From positions 62,001-126,000 of the forward strand of contig CAMPDV010000681.1 of the NCBI GenBank assembly GCA_946699065.1: DNA of 64,000 bases, given 5' to 3'. Shown here piece by piece: positions 24,017 through 37,799 of this stretch (position 1 is its first letter; every line of letters starts with the position of its first letter). The stretch comes from Loxodes magnus (lineage: Eukaryota > Ciliophora > Karyorelictea > Loxodida > Loxodidae). Both the position numbers and the translations under genes were made by a program. The notes beneath the pieces are model-generated. The model was not told where the DNA came from, searched no databases, and was given only the letters and a program-made list of their open reading frames with translations.

Positions 24017-24859
24017 TTTTTTTGAAAAATTTCAAACTAATACTTTAATATCAATTATTTTTTTCAGCATGTTATTTTCGCAGTAATTTAATAGAGAAAT
24101 TTATTAAGTAAAAATATTAAATTAAAAATAAGCTTTTTCCATCTCAGAAGTTTTAAAAAGCCGAAAAAAATTATTTAATAAAAGAAAAACAAAATTTCTT
24201 AAGGCAAATTTATTAAAACTGATTAAATTTTTAAATTGAATTTGAAGAAATAAGAAAGATATGGATTAACTGTAGAAGAAAATTTAAGGCTCTAAATTTT
24301 AGTATGGAAATATGTAAAATTTCTTGATGCTATACAATATCTTTAAATTATTTTTTAACTAATATAATTAAAATAAGTTATGTTCCGTATTATAAACGTT
24401 ACCTTAAATTTTAGAATAAATAAGATATCTAATACTTTATTTATGATTGAAGAGATACTAAAAAAATATTAACAAATTTTAGGTATTAAAAGAATTAATA
24501 ATTATATGACAAACAAAATTATAAATGCTAAGTAAATAATTTAAAAATTACTATATTAAAGTATTAAATTTTTATTCGTCAGCAACTATAATTTTAACAA
24601 ACTAACATTTTTATAATAAAAATTGGATTTTTTTAATTATTTATAGAAAATATGGGAAATTTAAATGAGATATTCAATTAATTCTTAGAAATAAATATTA
24701 GGTTTTAAGTCTAAATCTATTTTATAACTAGTTTATATATATCACTACTATTTATGCTTTATCAATATTTTAACTTTAAAATAAGGTATATATAACTAAT
24801 TAGTTAATTATAAACCTAAATTATTGATTGTTTATAATTAAATAATTATTGAATTTAAT

Positions 24860-26100
24860 TTGAAATAAAATAAACTTTTTAATAAAGAAAATTAATGCTT
24901 TAAATTATCTATTTATTAGCATATCAGCAAATAAAATCAGATTATTTTGCTAATTTTTTATAATTAGAGATTCTGAATTATATTCTGATCTTTTTACATT
25001 AATTTTACTTTTAATACGATTTAAAAAAGCAAATAAGGTTAATAAAGAAGCTTATTTTTTAAAATATCCAAATAATAAGATATAAAAGCAAGAAATTATT
25101 AAATAGTAAATTGGATAAACTAAAAAAGAAAAAGTAGAAAAGATATGATTGTTTAATAAAATCTTATTAGTTTATTAACTCCTTTACATAATCTTTAAAA
25201 TTCATAATTTATTGTTAAATCAACTTAGGGTAAGTGAATTTTAGATTTTGATAAAGTAGAACTTGTGTAGATGGGTTTAAAACCTATCACTTGGCCAGCA
25301 TCTAAATTTCTAATAAATGCTTAATAGACTAAGAATTATTTTAGTTTAAAGTTTTTAATAAACAAGCTTAAATTTCCAGCGAATAAATAAAAATTAAAAA
25401 GTAAGAAAAAAATGATTCCAATATGTATGTTACTTTCAGTGAAATGTCCTAAATTTTTCCAATGGAAATTATAAGTAATTTATAAAAAAAAATTTTACAG
25501 CAAATTAGAAACAAAGTAATCTTTATAAAATCCTTCTTCTACAGAAAAAAATAGTTAAAAATGCTATAATAATATATTTAGATTACTAACTATTCCAAAT
25601 GCTACAAAAAGTTTAATAACCTACAAAGATTTTAAAATGGTATAGTAAATATTTACTTAATTATAGATATATAGCTTTATTAAATTTTATAATTAAAATT
25701 TAAATCTTGCTAATAGGTTTTATGGATATATAAATGAGATAAACATTTTTCATTAGATTAAATAGAATTAATATGTAATTTATTAACTACTCAGTAAATT
25801 TGAACTATCTAGCAAATTAGTGATCTACATAAAATGTTTTGCTGTAAAAATAACTAAAAACTATTTTATTATTTTAAATAATATTTGATAGTATTTACAG
25901 ATAATTACCTTTTATCATCTTTTAATCCTTAGAATTTCTCTAAGCATTATTTTTATTTTAATCATTATATTTGGATATAGATGCTAGATTTTTCATTATT
26001 GACCATATTACAAAAAAATAGAATAAAGCAATAAAAATCCTACAAAGAAGTAATTATGAACTTATATAAGTTATACTGCATTATGAAAGTGTAAATATTA
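24860..26100. other. AT-rich region without recognised genes
   Basis: This region is long A/T runs with no motif that I could assign on either strand. Confidence 0.4.
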
Positions 26101-26119
26101 ATTCTAAATACTCATGAAA

Positions 26120-26880
26120 ATGGAAATTAACAGAACATAAAAAATTAGCAAAGAAAGGAAGGAGATAAGCTTGATTAAAAGTGAAAAAGCAAAAATCAAT
26201 AGAAAATTATCATAGAATCAAGGCAAAAACTACAAGGTAACTAGATTATCATCTCAACAATCGAATAGGAAAATCATCCTGTATTCAAGTAATTTGACAA
26301 AATGAAGAAAACTCTTAGCAAACAGGATGAGGTAATTTCATTCTTTCAAATAAATTAAGAGAACTGATGATGCATCTTGAACAACTTTTCTTAGAAACGA
26401 CATTTTTATGGAAGTAATTTATTCAAAATAAAATCTTAACAGAAGAATAACATTGATGTTAATTCTAGAATAAATAAATAGAGGAATTTCAATGACCATT
26501 GAAGAAATTAAAATTGATATTGATACTTATCAATTAAATTATTAGATAGAAATATAAAGAACTAAGATAGCAAAGAAGAATGTAAAAATTATAGAATTTA
26601 TTTCCAAAATAAAAGCATAAATAGAAAAAAAGTGCTGATACTGCAAATCTTCCTAGCATATAATAAAAGCTGCTTTTGCTATAAATGACTTGACAAGAAG
26701 AATAAAGAGATTGAAGAGAATTAGTAAGACTTTTTATAGCAATAGAATCTAAAAAAAGACTAGATACGAAATAAACCATTGTCAAATGGAGGGAAGTTAT
26801 AACTAAAAAGGTATAAAAAACTTGAAATTACTCTCCATTTATTGATATATTTAATATTACAATTTGATATTATATCTAAG
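26120..26880 (+). other. Coding-like Lys/Gln-rich stretch with CWYC motif
   Basis: Reading from ATG near 26116 under the local code gives a Lys, Ile and Gln-rich chain without an obvious end. It includes KKCWYCKSSQHIIKAAF at about 26620-26675 (its Trp is a TGA). A similar CWYCKSQRIKYG text occurs on the minus strand at about 27495-27535. C-x2-C followed by a basic segment could be half of a zinc ribbon, as in some transposases, but no second pair of ligands was located. With so few stops in this code the open frame itself proves nothing. Confidence 0.25.
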
Positions 26881-27159
26881 CAATAAAAATTCATTCTAGC
26901 AAATGTTCATAAGCAACGAGGGTTGCTCTTTACGACTATGAAGAAAAGTTGAGAAGTTATTGAATATTAAAAAATCTTTAAAAATGTATATAAATAAACC
27001 TCAATTAAATTAAGGAAATATTATTTTTTTGATTAGAACTAATCTATTGAAGTTTCTTAAAGTTATAGTAAATGCTATGATAGTTAATCCATAAGTAAAT
27101 CAATATTACTAAAGGATATAATTGGTACTAAGTATATGAAGAAAAAAAAATTATAATAT

Positions 27160-27892
27160 AGCATAATAGATTAATGATGAGTTTCATTTATTTATTTGAT
27201 TTGCCACAAATCAAAGAGTTTAATTTTATATAAAAATTTTCACCTTAACTTGCTTGGATCTTTATGTCATCATTTGAGATTAATTTTCATGATTTTTTCC
27301 AATAAATCAATTCACAATTATTTACTATTGAATTCATTGACTATTTATTAGAAATAGGGAGCTTATTTGTTAAGTTTAAGTATTTTTTTCTATAAAGTAA
27401 GCCTACGTTTGATCAGTATTTTTTAAATATATATTTCCATTATTTTTCTATTGCTCTCTTTTATTTTTACTAAAATTGGTAACAACTCCGTACTTTATTC
27501 TCTGACTTTTACAATACCAGCATATCATTATTTTCTGATGGGGAATCTCTTATGTTGGAGGTTATTGCTTTATATCCATTGGGTCGTTGAGTTATTAGGA
27601 TTTTTCTGACTTAGAGTTTCTGGAATTTTAAATTCCTTTACGATCTATTCTTTTTATAAAATTCTTCCTTAAATTTGCTACAGAGACAGATTTAGAGATA
27701 ATTCCTATCGTAATATTGATTTTCCAGATTTAAAAAATTCAATAGTGTTGATTAGATCGTAAATTCACTGATAGAGCTTTAATATCCTTTGTTAAATTGT
27801 GATTCTTCATCTAAAGAAGGTAAAGATTGTTGTAATTTCCTGTAACGAGTTATTAGGTTTTTTTGGAGAGGTCTGTTATTCTTAGGTGCCAT
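27160..27892 (-). other. Coding-like stretch with CWYC motif
   Basis: The minus-strand frame from ATG at 27892 starts MAPKNNRPLQKNLITRYRKL and is protein-like for about 60 residues. Further on, a different frame gives EIPHQKIMICWYCKSQRIK with Trp as TGG. Resemblance of the CWYC segment to the one at 26630, in the opposite orientation, suggests two copies of one family, perhaps a decayed transposon. The frame disagreement suggests decay. No family was recognised. Confidence 0.3.
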
Positions 27893-27949
27893 TTGCTATA
27901 ATATAACAATAACAAATTTTATTGATTTCTTGTAATTATGGTAATTATT

Positions 27950-30900
27950 GATTTTAATATTTGATAATGAAGTTGAAGTATTAAAATATCTTATAAATTT
28001 AATAATTAGGAAACTAATTTTTACAAACTATTTAAAGGATATTTTCTTGCATTATTTCTATTATTCAAAATTAATTCTATGGAATATAATATATCCCTCA
28101 ACTAATTCTCAAATTATAGAAATAATTTTATTATATTGAAAGACATACAACTTATCTATATATGTAATATTTGGAGTTGAAATGCAATATGTGATATAGG
28201 GTTATAAATAAATGATTTATTAGTTTGTAATGATATGCTTATGATTAGCAAATTAAATTTATTTTGATTGTCTTAATTAATTTTTATATAGATTAAATCT
28301 TTTTGCTTAAATGCTTCAAAACTAATAATTAGTCGTTTATATAAATTATTGAGGATTACTATTTTATCATCGTAGCAATTAATTTTTTTTGAGAAAAGCG
28401 TCATTAGAAGCACTGCTTAATTAAAAAATAATACATAATTTATAATTTTCCTATAAAACATTCTAAAGAAAAAGTTATATACAGCAACAAAGTGAAATCT
28501 CCATATCTCCATCATAGCTTTAAATATTTTTGTTTTTTCATAAATTTTACTAAAAAGTGTTTAATTTATTCATCTTAAAGTAAAATTTACCTCAGAGTCT
28601 TCTAATAATTATTAGTAATTATTAAAATATTATACTATAAGAGTATGCAAAAAAGTAAACATTTATAACATAAAAAATGTTAAAAATGATAACTAACTTT
28701 CTAAATAATTAATTAACAAACAATTGCTAAAATTTAGCAAAGCGTTAAATTTTAGTTTGTATAATAATAACAATATTCTAAAATATTTAAATAATAAAAT
28801 AAAAAAATATTTTTTGCAGTATTTCCTAAACAAAAATTTTAATTTATTTAAAATATTTAACTGATAACACAGAAATCACTTGTCATTTTATCTGAAAAAT
28901 AAATTGAATAAGCTGCTTTACTGAGATTGCCAATTTTCTATTAAAATATCTTGAATTTGTTTGTTTAATAATATAACTTAGATATAGATTTTATATTTTT
29001 TCTGAATTATCTCTTATTCTTTTTCAGTTATCTTTTTATGCAAACCTAATCATAAGTTTCCCATACATTTTTGTAAATAAATTATTATAAAGTATGATTT
29101 AAAAGGATTAAAATCTTTAAAATTTCTTTCAATCAATAATTTTTTAATTTATTTTTTTTATTTTTTAGTATTAAACTCTTACATTATTTTGAATATTTTA
29201 TTAAAACTTCATTAATTTACTATCTTTCTAATAACATTGAAGAAATTTCAATTTATCTACTACAGCGTCTCTAAAATTTTTTTGATCATATTTATTTTAT
29301 AAATTTGCTATTATTTAAATTATCATAATTTTTTAAATTCTTTATTTTAATCACTTTAAAATATAATTTTTTAATAGTATTTAAAATCACCATTTTAGCA
29401 CTTTATTTTAGAAAATGATTTTCTGAGATAAATTTAATTATTTTTTATCTATATATTTCTTCTTGTCTTTTGTTTATTTTTTTAATATTTTCTAAAAGAT
29501 TATATAAAATATTTCTGTTAAATAAAAGCTCCAAAAAGTTTTATTTTATATCTTAAATAAAATTTTTATTAATCTTAACTTTTTTTAATAAATTTGATAT
29601 AAATCTGATTAATTTTAAATATTGAAATTGTTTAAGAAATTTAATTAAAAATACTTTTAATTTTATTTATTTTTCATAAAAGAGGATTATTTTTTCAATG
29701 GATTAAATAAAATTAAAATAAACAAATTGTGAAAGAAATAATTCAAATACTTTAAGTTTTTGGTGCTGAAATATCTGTTTGATACTATTTATTACTGATA
29801 TCTAAACTTTCTAATAAATATGGTCTAGAAAATCTTGGAAAAAACAAAAGAAAGATATTAATAGCTTAATTTTATAGACTAATAATAGAAAAAATAAAAT
29901 AATTCTATGGAATAAAAAAATAGTAAATATAGGTAAATTTATGAATTATTTTATTATATCAGAAGTAAATAAATAAAGTTTATATTTTTATTTAAATTTA
30001 AAACTAAAATAATTAATTATTTGTAGAACTTTGAATGAAAATAAAAAAAGTTTAAAATTAATAATATTAATTTAAACGTTTGCTTTTATTTTAAAATTTA
30101 ATGCAATATCAAATTTTATAAATTTTGCTTAATTAAAAAATATTTTAAACACTATTTATTTAAATTTCTAAAGTTAAGAGTCAATAAAGCATAAAAATTA
30201 TTAAAAAAGATATGTTTTAATTACTATTTATTTTTTATATTTTTAACTTTTTTATTATTAATTTTATCATTCATAAAAAATGATAGAATGCTTCAAAAAA
30301 AATTTTAAACTACATCCTCAAAAAATGTGAATAGACAGTGACATCTTTTCTTTCTTTCTTTCTTTCTCATCTTTTTATCCTAATCTATCTCAATCTTCAT
30401 TATATCGTAAATTTACTAGCTATGAAGAAAAATAGAAAATTTAGAAAACGGCTAGCAATAATCCCTTACATAAACTCCTCTAAAGTAAGCAAAAAAGCAC
30501 CGATATGGCACAACAGTTGTGACTGGAAAAGCTTTATAAAATTAAATTAATGGTAGAAGAGATATACATTAGAAAATTTACTACAAATTATTTCATGGTT
30601 TGCCTATAAAGAGCAAATCTTTGGAATTTACTAGTAATTAACGTCAAAAATATCTTTGGATCAATAAAAACTAAAGTTTATTTAGAATTACAGTTGAAAC
30701 ATTTATATTATGGTTATAAATAAATGGTTTAATAAAGTGAAAAAGAGCTGCTAGTTGAGACTAAAAAAAATAAGAAGAAATTTCTCTTTTGTAATTCCGA
30801 AGGGCGTCTGGTGAGATATTACAACAAATTTATAGAATATAGGAAATTTTAAGACAATTTAAATTGGAAAGAACTGATAAAATTCTAGCCGAGAATATCC

Positions 30901-32440
30901 AAATAATGGTTTACAGACATTAAAATCTTTAGAAAATACAAGACTTAATGTAATGGCCAACATTTATATATTGGACTAGAGAGATTCCCGGTTAAATCAT
31001 AGCTTGAAAAGAAAATTCAGATATTTAAGAAGCTTGCTTAATTATTTAAAATTAAACATTCATTACTTATGATAATTTATTTTGCAGAAATTAATTAGTA
31101 TAAAATCCTAGATTACTCATTAAAAGTAAGTTCTAAAAAAAAACGAGAAGTTAGCAATCCTCTAATAAAAAATTAATAATTGCTATTTTCAAAAACATTT
31201 TATTTATGTTGTAAAAGATTTGAATAATAAAAAATAATTTCTGAATCTTCTAATAAAAGATTAGATTTGATTTCTCTTATAAAGAATTAAGATTGTTAAA
31301 TATTAGTTCTAAATGATCAAACATTTATCAGTTCTATCATAATAAATTAAATTAAATTATTTCTATCTGATAACTTTTTATTTTTTAATAAATATTATAA
31401 GTAAAATACATATTTTTTTTAATTTTATCATTTTTTAAAGTTCTATATTAGTAAATGTAAATGAATGTAATTACCTATAAGATCTTTTTGTATGAGATAT
31501 ATTTTAGTTTAACAAAAAAAGTTTTTTGTATCTATTTTAAAATATCGAAAAATCTAAAATTTATAATTTGAAAATATAAACTTTTTCTATTATTTAATTT
31601 AGAAAATTATAATCGAAAAAATTTTATTATTAAAATGCTTCTTTATTTAAGCCATATAAATATAAATTTATAATTTTAAATATTTTTAATTAATTTTTAC
31701 TTTATTATTTAATCCATCTGAAAAAAGCTTGATAGTATAAATAAAAAGTAAAAAATACTAAATTAAATAAAAAAATTATTCTAAAAATTTGATCTATATA
31801 TAGAAGAATTATTTCTAATAGAATCTATCTATAGTAAAATTATTTTAGTTGTTAATTTCTATAATATTTTAATATTTTGTATTAAGTATTTAAATTATTT
31901 AATTTTAGCAATTTAGTTTTTATTATTTAGGTGTTTTCTACTACATTTTTATGTTAATGTTCTAAAATGCATTTAGATTTCAACAGTTTAAATGAGTAGA
32001 GGTAAAAATGTATATCTAAGTGTTTTTTAAATCGATAGGTTAAATTATATTTTTAATTTTTTAAGCGTTTCAGTTTAAATTTAGAAATGAATTAAACCGA
32101 ATTAGTTGATGAAGAAAACAGAATGTACAATAAGAATATTAGTATGGTTTAGTAATAGATTATGTAAATTAGTTGGAAAAACTGATTAATTGAGTATATA
32201 AAAAGGTTTCTAAGAATAATTACATTTTTATGCAATTAATTTGTAAGATTGCTACTAAGGTTAAAAAAATATGTTGGCTAAATTAGAAGCAAAATAATAG
32301 TTTTGAAATATTTAACTTTTATTTGATAAAATGAGTAGTTTAAAATATTTTAATTAGAGTTAAACTATATTAAATAGTAATTTATAAGATATGTGCTAAT
32401 TAGGTAATTAACAATTTACACTTTAAAGATTTGATGGTTA
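27950..32440. other. AT-rich region, one weak coding-like patch
   Basis: This region is mostly A/T runs. A weak protein-like patch lies at 30422-31020 on the + strand, starting MKKNRKFRKRLAIIPYINS, with several frame-dependent readings and no recognised motif. A pyrimidine run of TTTC units sits at 30345-30368. Confidence 0.3.
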
Positions 32441-32760
32441 ATGAATATAAACTTTAGTATTTATGTCTATAATTAAATTCTTTGTATTTCTGGCATTGCT
32501 TAGACAAGAGATGAATGATAATTAGTTTAATTTAGTTTAGAATCCAATACTTAAATAGCAATAAACAGGAATTTTGGATTGAAAGTAGAAAAAGGAACTG
32601 GTAAAGTTCTTACGAAATTAAATAATTAGGTTTATGTTCTCCACTAAGAAACATTTTTTAAGATAAATCTGGAAGAAAAAGTAGGTGAAATGATGAATTA
32701 GTATTTGTTGGGTTAGTTGAATTAAAATAGATACTTCTTACATTTAAAGAGATAAATTCT
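32440..32760 (+). other. Coding-like fragment of about 100 codons
   Basis: The + strand frame near 32465-32750 reads CISGIAQTRDEWQLVQFSLE, then KVEKGTGKVLTKLNNQVYVL, then TFFKINLEEKVGEMMNQYLL. Composition and alternation of hydrophobic residues look like a genuine beta-rich protein. In-frame TAA/TAG fall at plausible Gln sites. There is no recognised family, and neither start nor end can be set. Confidence 0.35.
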
Positions 32761-33239
32761 CTTGTTAATGTAATGATGATTAGAATAAATTAGATTATAT
32801 AAACTTCCTTATATAAATTATCTAAATAATTATATAACTTATACCTCTTCAAAAATATCTGAAACACTCTAATTTTATAATTTTCCAAATATTGATCCAT
32901 AGTAGAGCTTTTTATTAGTTTCAGAATTCAGGTTATCAACTTATAAATTAATTTAGGGCAAATCAGCTTTATCATTAAGGGTTAAACATACACTTACTAA
33001 AATTTTCCTTATTTTGCTACTTATAAAATCTTAAATTTAAGGGAAAATAAAGTTAAATTGCATTTCCTGCATATCTCTTTATAGTGTTAAATGATATTTA
33101 TCTAAGTTCTTCATACTATGACTTTAGAAATTCAATTAAAGTTAGTATTAATCTTAATACACTCACTGTATATAAGTATTTTAAATTCCATCATTCATAT
33201 TATCACATTACTATATAAATCCCATTTTGAGTATCTGGG

Positions 33240-34085
33240 TTTTAAAACTTCAAAACTACTAACTTGAAGGTTTTTGTGAAATGAGAATTTAATTGCGTCA
33301 AGAAATCTTATGCTACTTAAATGTTCGCTAGCTTTATGCCATAAATATTATTCTTCTTTATAAATCAAAAAAATAAGCAGTATCTTCAAGAACTTTATCT
33401 TTACTTTCATATTGTCTTAGATCAATAATAGTTTCATAATGCAACTCTGAATATTAGTTCGTTTTAGAATTTTACCTACTTTCTAATTATCTATAAGGAT
33501 TTTTATATGATATACAATAATTCCTTTTCCTTCTTCATTTCTATGTATAGAAAACCAGTTATTAGAAAATACTACATTAGCATAGCAACTATTTCTAACT
33601 TGTGAACAGTTACACAAAATTAAGTTATTTTCTAACGTATTGTATTAAATTCTTCAAAGAATGTTTCTTTATTAACTTCTATTTTTTACTCAAATTCATT
33701 ATCAGCACTACTTGCAGCCGTTCATCAAAACTAAGCATCAAGATTTTCTTAGCTAAATAACTAAGAGTTATTTACTAGTTTTGAAAACATTCTATTTTTA
33801 GTCTCAATTTTAAAGTTTGACTTAATACAGCTGTGCTAATAATAGAATTGCAGTTAATATTTGATATTTAATTAAGCAATCTCTACTATCAACCTTCTTA
33901 CTAATAAACCTGCTATTTAATTTATTCCTAGTTTATTGCTTAAGAAAATACTAAAAAGTCTCTATCATATTATTGCTTATTTACTTCTATAGCTTTACTA
34001 AATAAGTAGATATTATATTCTTCTACCCATTACTTTTATCTTCAAACATTTAGTATATCCTCTAACAATACCAACTACAAACTTA
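33240..34085 (-). other. Coding-like fragment, unknown function
   Basis: Minus-strand reading from ATG near 34060 gives MFEDKSNGQKNIISTYLVKL, then CLIKYQILTAILLLAQLYQ. In two further frames come KIEVNKETFFEEFNTIRQK and RNSCYANVVFSNNWFSIHRN. Each block looks like real protein but the frames differ, so this is a broken gene or one with unplaced introns. The family is not recognised. Confidence 0.3.
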
Positions 34086-34099
34086 TCTTTACAAATATA

Positions 34100-35280
34100 A
34101 TCAACATTTAGATTACCTTTATTCCAACTTTACTAAATTATTATCATCAAATTATTACACATCACTACATTATTACACCACTACATTATCATATTACTAT
34201 ACATCAAATCCCTAAATTTACCATACTATCAAACCTAATTATTACATAACCCTAACTAACTACTATTCTTTATTTCTCTAAAATACACAAAATATACAAA
34301 ATATACAAAATAGAGAACTTTAACTACTCCTACAATAAGTATTCCTTTCTAAATTACTCTGTTAGTTTGCATATGTAAAGGCTGCTAAATTTTTTATGTT
34401 TTAGTACTAATTATCATGCTACAATGCTATATTAGAAGTATTTAGAAAAATTATAGTATCTTATTAATTAGGTGATACTACTAGGTATTACTGGCATTTT
34501 GATGCTTACTTATTGCAAATAAAATAGTAGACTTCAAATCTTTAAGTCCTAAATAGTTAATGAGATAGACTGAGAAAGATTATACTTCTCAAATTAGATG
34601 AAAAAGTAAATGTTTATAGATCTTTAATTTAAGGTATCGTGAGGAAATGATTGTGCTTTTTAGTAATTTCCCTATACTTAGAACTTATTAAAATAACTAC
34701 TTTCCTCTACTATCTTTCTAATATCCTGCAGAAAATTGTATAAATCAATTACTTTATTTACACTAATCAAGAGTTCTAATAAGAAGTTCATATTTAACAA
34801 CAGTTATAATTCAGACAACCATCACCATTCTCACTAAATTTCAAGGAGAATTTCACGTATTTTAAGTTTTAAATTTTCTGAGTGATGAAGAAGAGGAAAG
34901 AATTATAGAGATAGTAGAAAGTATCTTTTATAAGTTATAGATTTGAAATAAATAGTACTTTAATATTGTAATTACAGTATATCTAGAATAAATCTAGTCT
35001 TATAACTAATCCTAGTATTTTATTTAAAATATATCAATTAGTATTATATCAAAATGCTAAACTAAGATACTATATAACTATCATTTTAAATCATATACAA
35101 ACCTTAAATATTTCCACATATACTTATAATACCATAATATAATACCCACAGTGCCAGTTACTAGAGGTAAATAGCCAATATTTACTCACTATTTAATAAC
35201 CATAGTAAGATAATCCAAATTATCAAATTTAATTATAGTAATCCTTATATTTAAACTGTCACTTCCCCTCTATTATAATA
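34100..35280. other. AT-rich region without recognised genes
   Basis: The left part (34130-34330) is C-containing simple sequence with repeated CATTATCACAC-like words and AAATATACAAAATA. No motif could be assigned in the remainder. Confidence 0.35.
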
Positions 35281-35289
35281 AGTAACCAA

Positions 35290-36900
35290 ATTAAAAAAAA
35301 ATAACTACTGTGTGAGGTTTCAAAAGATATCTAATTAGCAATTCAATGTTAAGTTCATAATCTCTAGATTGTATGTTATAATGGAGGAACGCGTTATTTA
35401 TAAGATGTATCTTAAGGTTTCAACCAGATTGTCTAATAAATTTAAAGATTAATGAGGATTAGCCTTACTTTAAATGTATTTATAAGAAAATTAAATTACT
35501 TTGAAACTCTTCTATGATCAAAAAGTCTCTACTAAGATTTCTTATAATGAACTAAAATATGGATTTTATGAATGCTAAATTAGCAGGGAGTTGAAAATGG
35601 ATATTGCTACTGAGTGTCAGCTATTACTAAATTTGGTTAGTGTATTGTGAGCAGTTATGATTATAAGTTATTGCTAGAAGCCATGAAAAATGCTACTAAT
35701 TAATACGATATGAACTTATACTGTAGCTATAACGAGTTATATGATTGTCCTTAGAAGCCCATAGCGTTAGCGATAATAAAAATACAAAGATGTTTTTGAG
35801 CTGTAAGTAATAGAATCTTTATCTCTTGCTTTAATAATTTTTTTATGATGCTCAGTTTCAGACAGCATAATATTTAAAGAGCGTTTGATAGTTTCTGAAC
35901 TTTTATTGCCAGAAGAGTTCCTGAAGCAGAAGAATGTAAATATTGAAAGAATCATAAAAAGATTTCTTATCAATAGGAGTGTCTCAAAGTATAGATTAAA
36001 GTAACTAATATTATACTAGCAGCGTTTTTAATGGAATTATCGTTCTTGTGATTACAGGAATATGAACCACTTCTTATATCTACAATTTTTTTTAAAATTC
36101 AAATAAATACAGAATTCCTTGAAAACTTCCTTGAATCTAAAACCACGATATAATAAGAATGGATATATTGTAGATGAAGATAAAAGCAAAAAAGAAAAAT
36201 TCAATAGTTAATATTAGATAAAGTTTCATCTCATGAAGTATGTAGAATGAATGAGTGTTAAGATCTAAAAGAAATATCGAATGATAATTAAGAAAATGAT
36301 CTAGAGTTAATAAAAGTTTGGCTCAAATGAATATAAATTATTCTTACTATAAGTTAGGAAAAGAATAGGATATTAATATTCTTTTTTTTAATTACTAGCA
36401 GACTTTTGCTTCAGAATAGTAGTTATTATAGTCAGCAAAAAAATAATTAGCTCTCTTTTAATATGGATTTGATATATACAATTGATACGATAGAGGAGGT
36501 AAAATAAACTTAAGATACCAATAAAAAAAATAGTAGAGATTTATAAAACTTATTCGGAATATCCATTGAAATTCAAAAATGCAATTGACTCAGAGGAAAT
36601 ATCTCCTTTATTGTGATCTAAATTTAATATCTAATGAGTATCTATTAATATAGAGAAGATATATTTTAGTTAACGAATAATAAAATGATAATTATTTTGA
36701 TTATAGAGCATTAATCTCATTTAATTGAACTAAGCTTAATTGGTTTTGTATAATAGCTTAGTGATTGAAATGACTTAGTTAAACAATGAAATTAGTATTT
36801 ATAGAGATAAAATGATTAGTGATAGAAAAGATAATAGAAATAGGAAATATTGATGTATATTAAATAATAATAGAGTTATAATAGAATTACTAAGATTAAC
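35290..36900 (+). other. Coding-like region, possible Cys-rich membrane protein
   Basis: The + strand gives KVSTKISYNELKYGFYECQ near 35520-35580. After a frame change come GYCYWVSAITKFGQCIVSSY and NLYCSYNELYDCPQKPIA (to about 35770). Next is RRVPEAEECKYWKNHKK, followed by a hydrophobic run VTNIILAAFLMELSFLWLQ (about 36005-36060) that could span a membrane. A polar region with DKVSSHEVCRMNECQDLKEI follows. The order suggests a Cys-rich outer domain, one membrane segment and a polar tail. At least one frame change lies near 35595. No family was recognised. Confidence 0.3.
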
Positions 36901-36949
36901 TGTATATTAGTTAATAATTAGTATTTTTATAAGAATTTAGCTAAATTAT

Positions 36950-37795
36950 CCTATATGATAGACTTAAAGCCTCTAAATTTAGGTAATTTGAGTATAAATA
37001 TAAAATTGAATGTTTTTTGTGAATTTTAATCTGTTTGATTGGGAAAAGAGAATAAGAGAAATGGTTGAAGTAATATATATAAAAGTTAAAAGCACTAAAC
37101 TAGGTTGTTGATTTGAATCTTTTTTCTATTTAATTTGATTAATAAAATTTTCTTATTTAGATTTAATTTTTTATCTATTTACTAAAAATATCTCCAAAAT
37201 GTTTATAATTCCAAATTAAATAGTAAATCACATTTAATAAGTTAAACATAATTCCAATATAAATATTCATTTTATTAATAGCTCTCTTAAAGTAAGTATT
37301 ATTTAAAATCATTCTATTTTATGCATACTCAAAATCATAAGTAAAAATAGATTATGCTTTAAAATCTTATATATACCCAAAAAATTTTAGATACATATTA
37401 TAAACAAAAAAATAATAAAATATAAGATACAAAAAACATTTCAAATTATTATAGAATACATTTAAATCATTAACATTAACTATCATTCTCAAATTACTTT
37501 ATATTCATCTTCCTCAAATATTTACACTCTATTACTAATACAAAACATACCAAAATACTATCAATACTATCAATATCATTAACTACTTTTAACTATTCCA
37601 AATCTTATCTTCAAAAACATTATCCCATATAATTCAATTATTATTACTATTTAACTTACAACATTATGCCTTATAACCTACACTCAACAAAACAAAAACA
37701 TTCCTAATAATACATTTAATCATCAACACTATAACATACAACAAAACCATAACCACAAAATTAACACTTATATTCAATCAAAAATAACTAGACAT
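36950..37795. other. AT-rich region left of LINE c
   Basis: No coding or RNA signal is recognised. From 37440 the + strand becomes C-containing simple sequence (CTATCAATACTATCAATATC), unlike the surroundings. This could be the 5' untranslated part of the LINE. Confidence 0.3.
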
Positions 37796-37799
37796 ACAT

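Larger units (their letters stand above)
15094..24855. repeat. Segmental duplication copy A
   Basis: This unit matches 42458-52850 in the same orientation and order: rRNA relic, spacer, 18S 5' stub, RING-WD40 gene and AT-rich tail. Similarity fades around 24855 / 52850, after a shared block ending near TTGTTTATAATTAAATAAT. The two copies differ by many substitutions and by several large gaps. The inverted copy C at 1-3580 shares only the gene and tail part. Confidence 0.85.
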
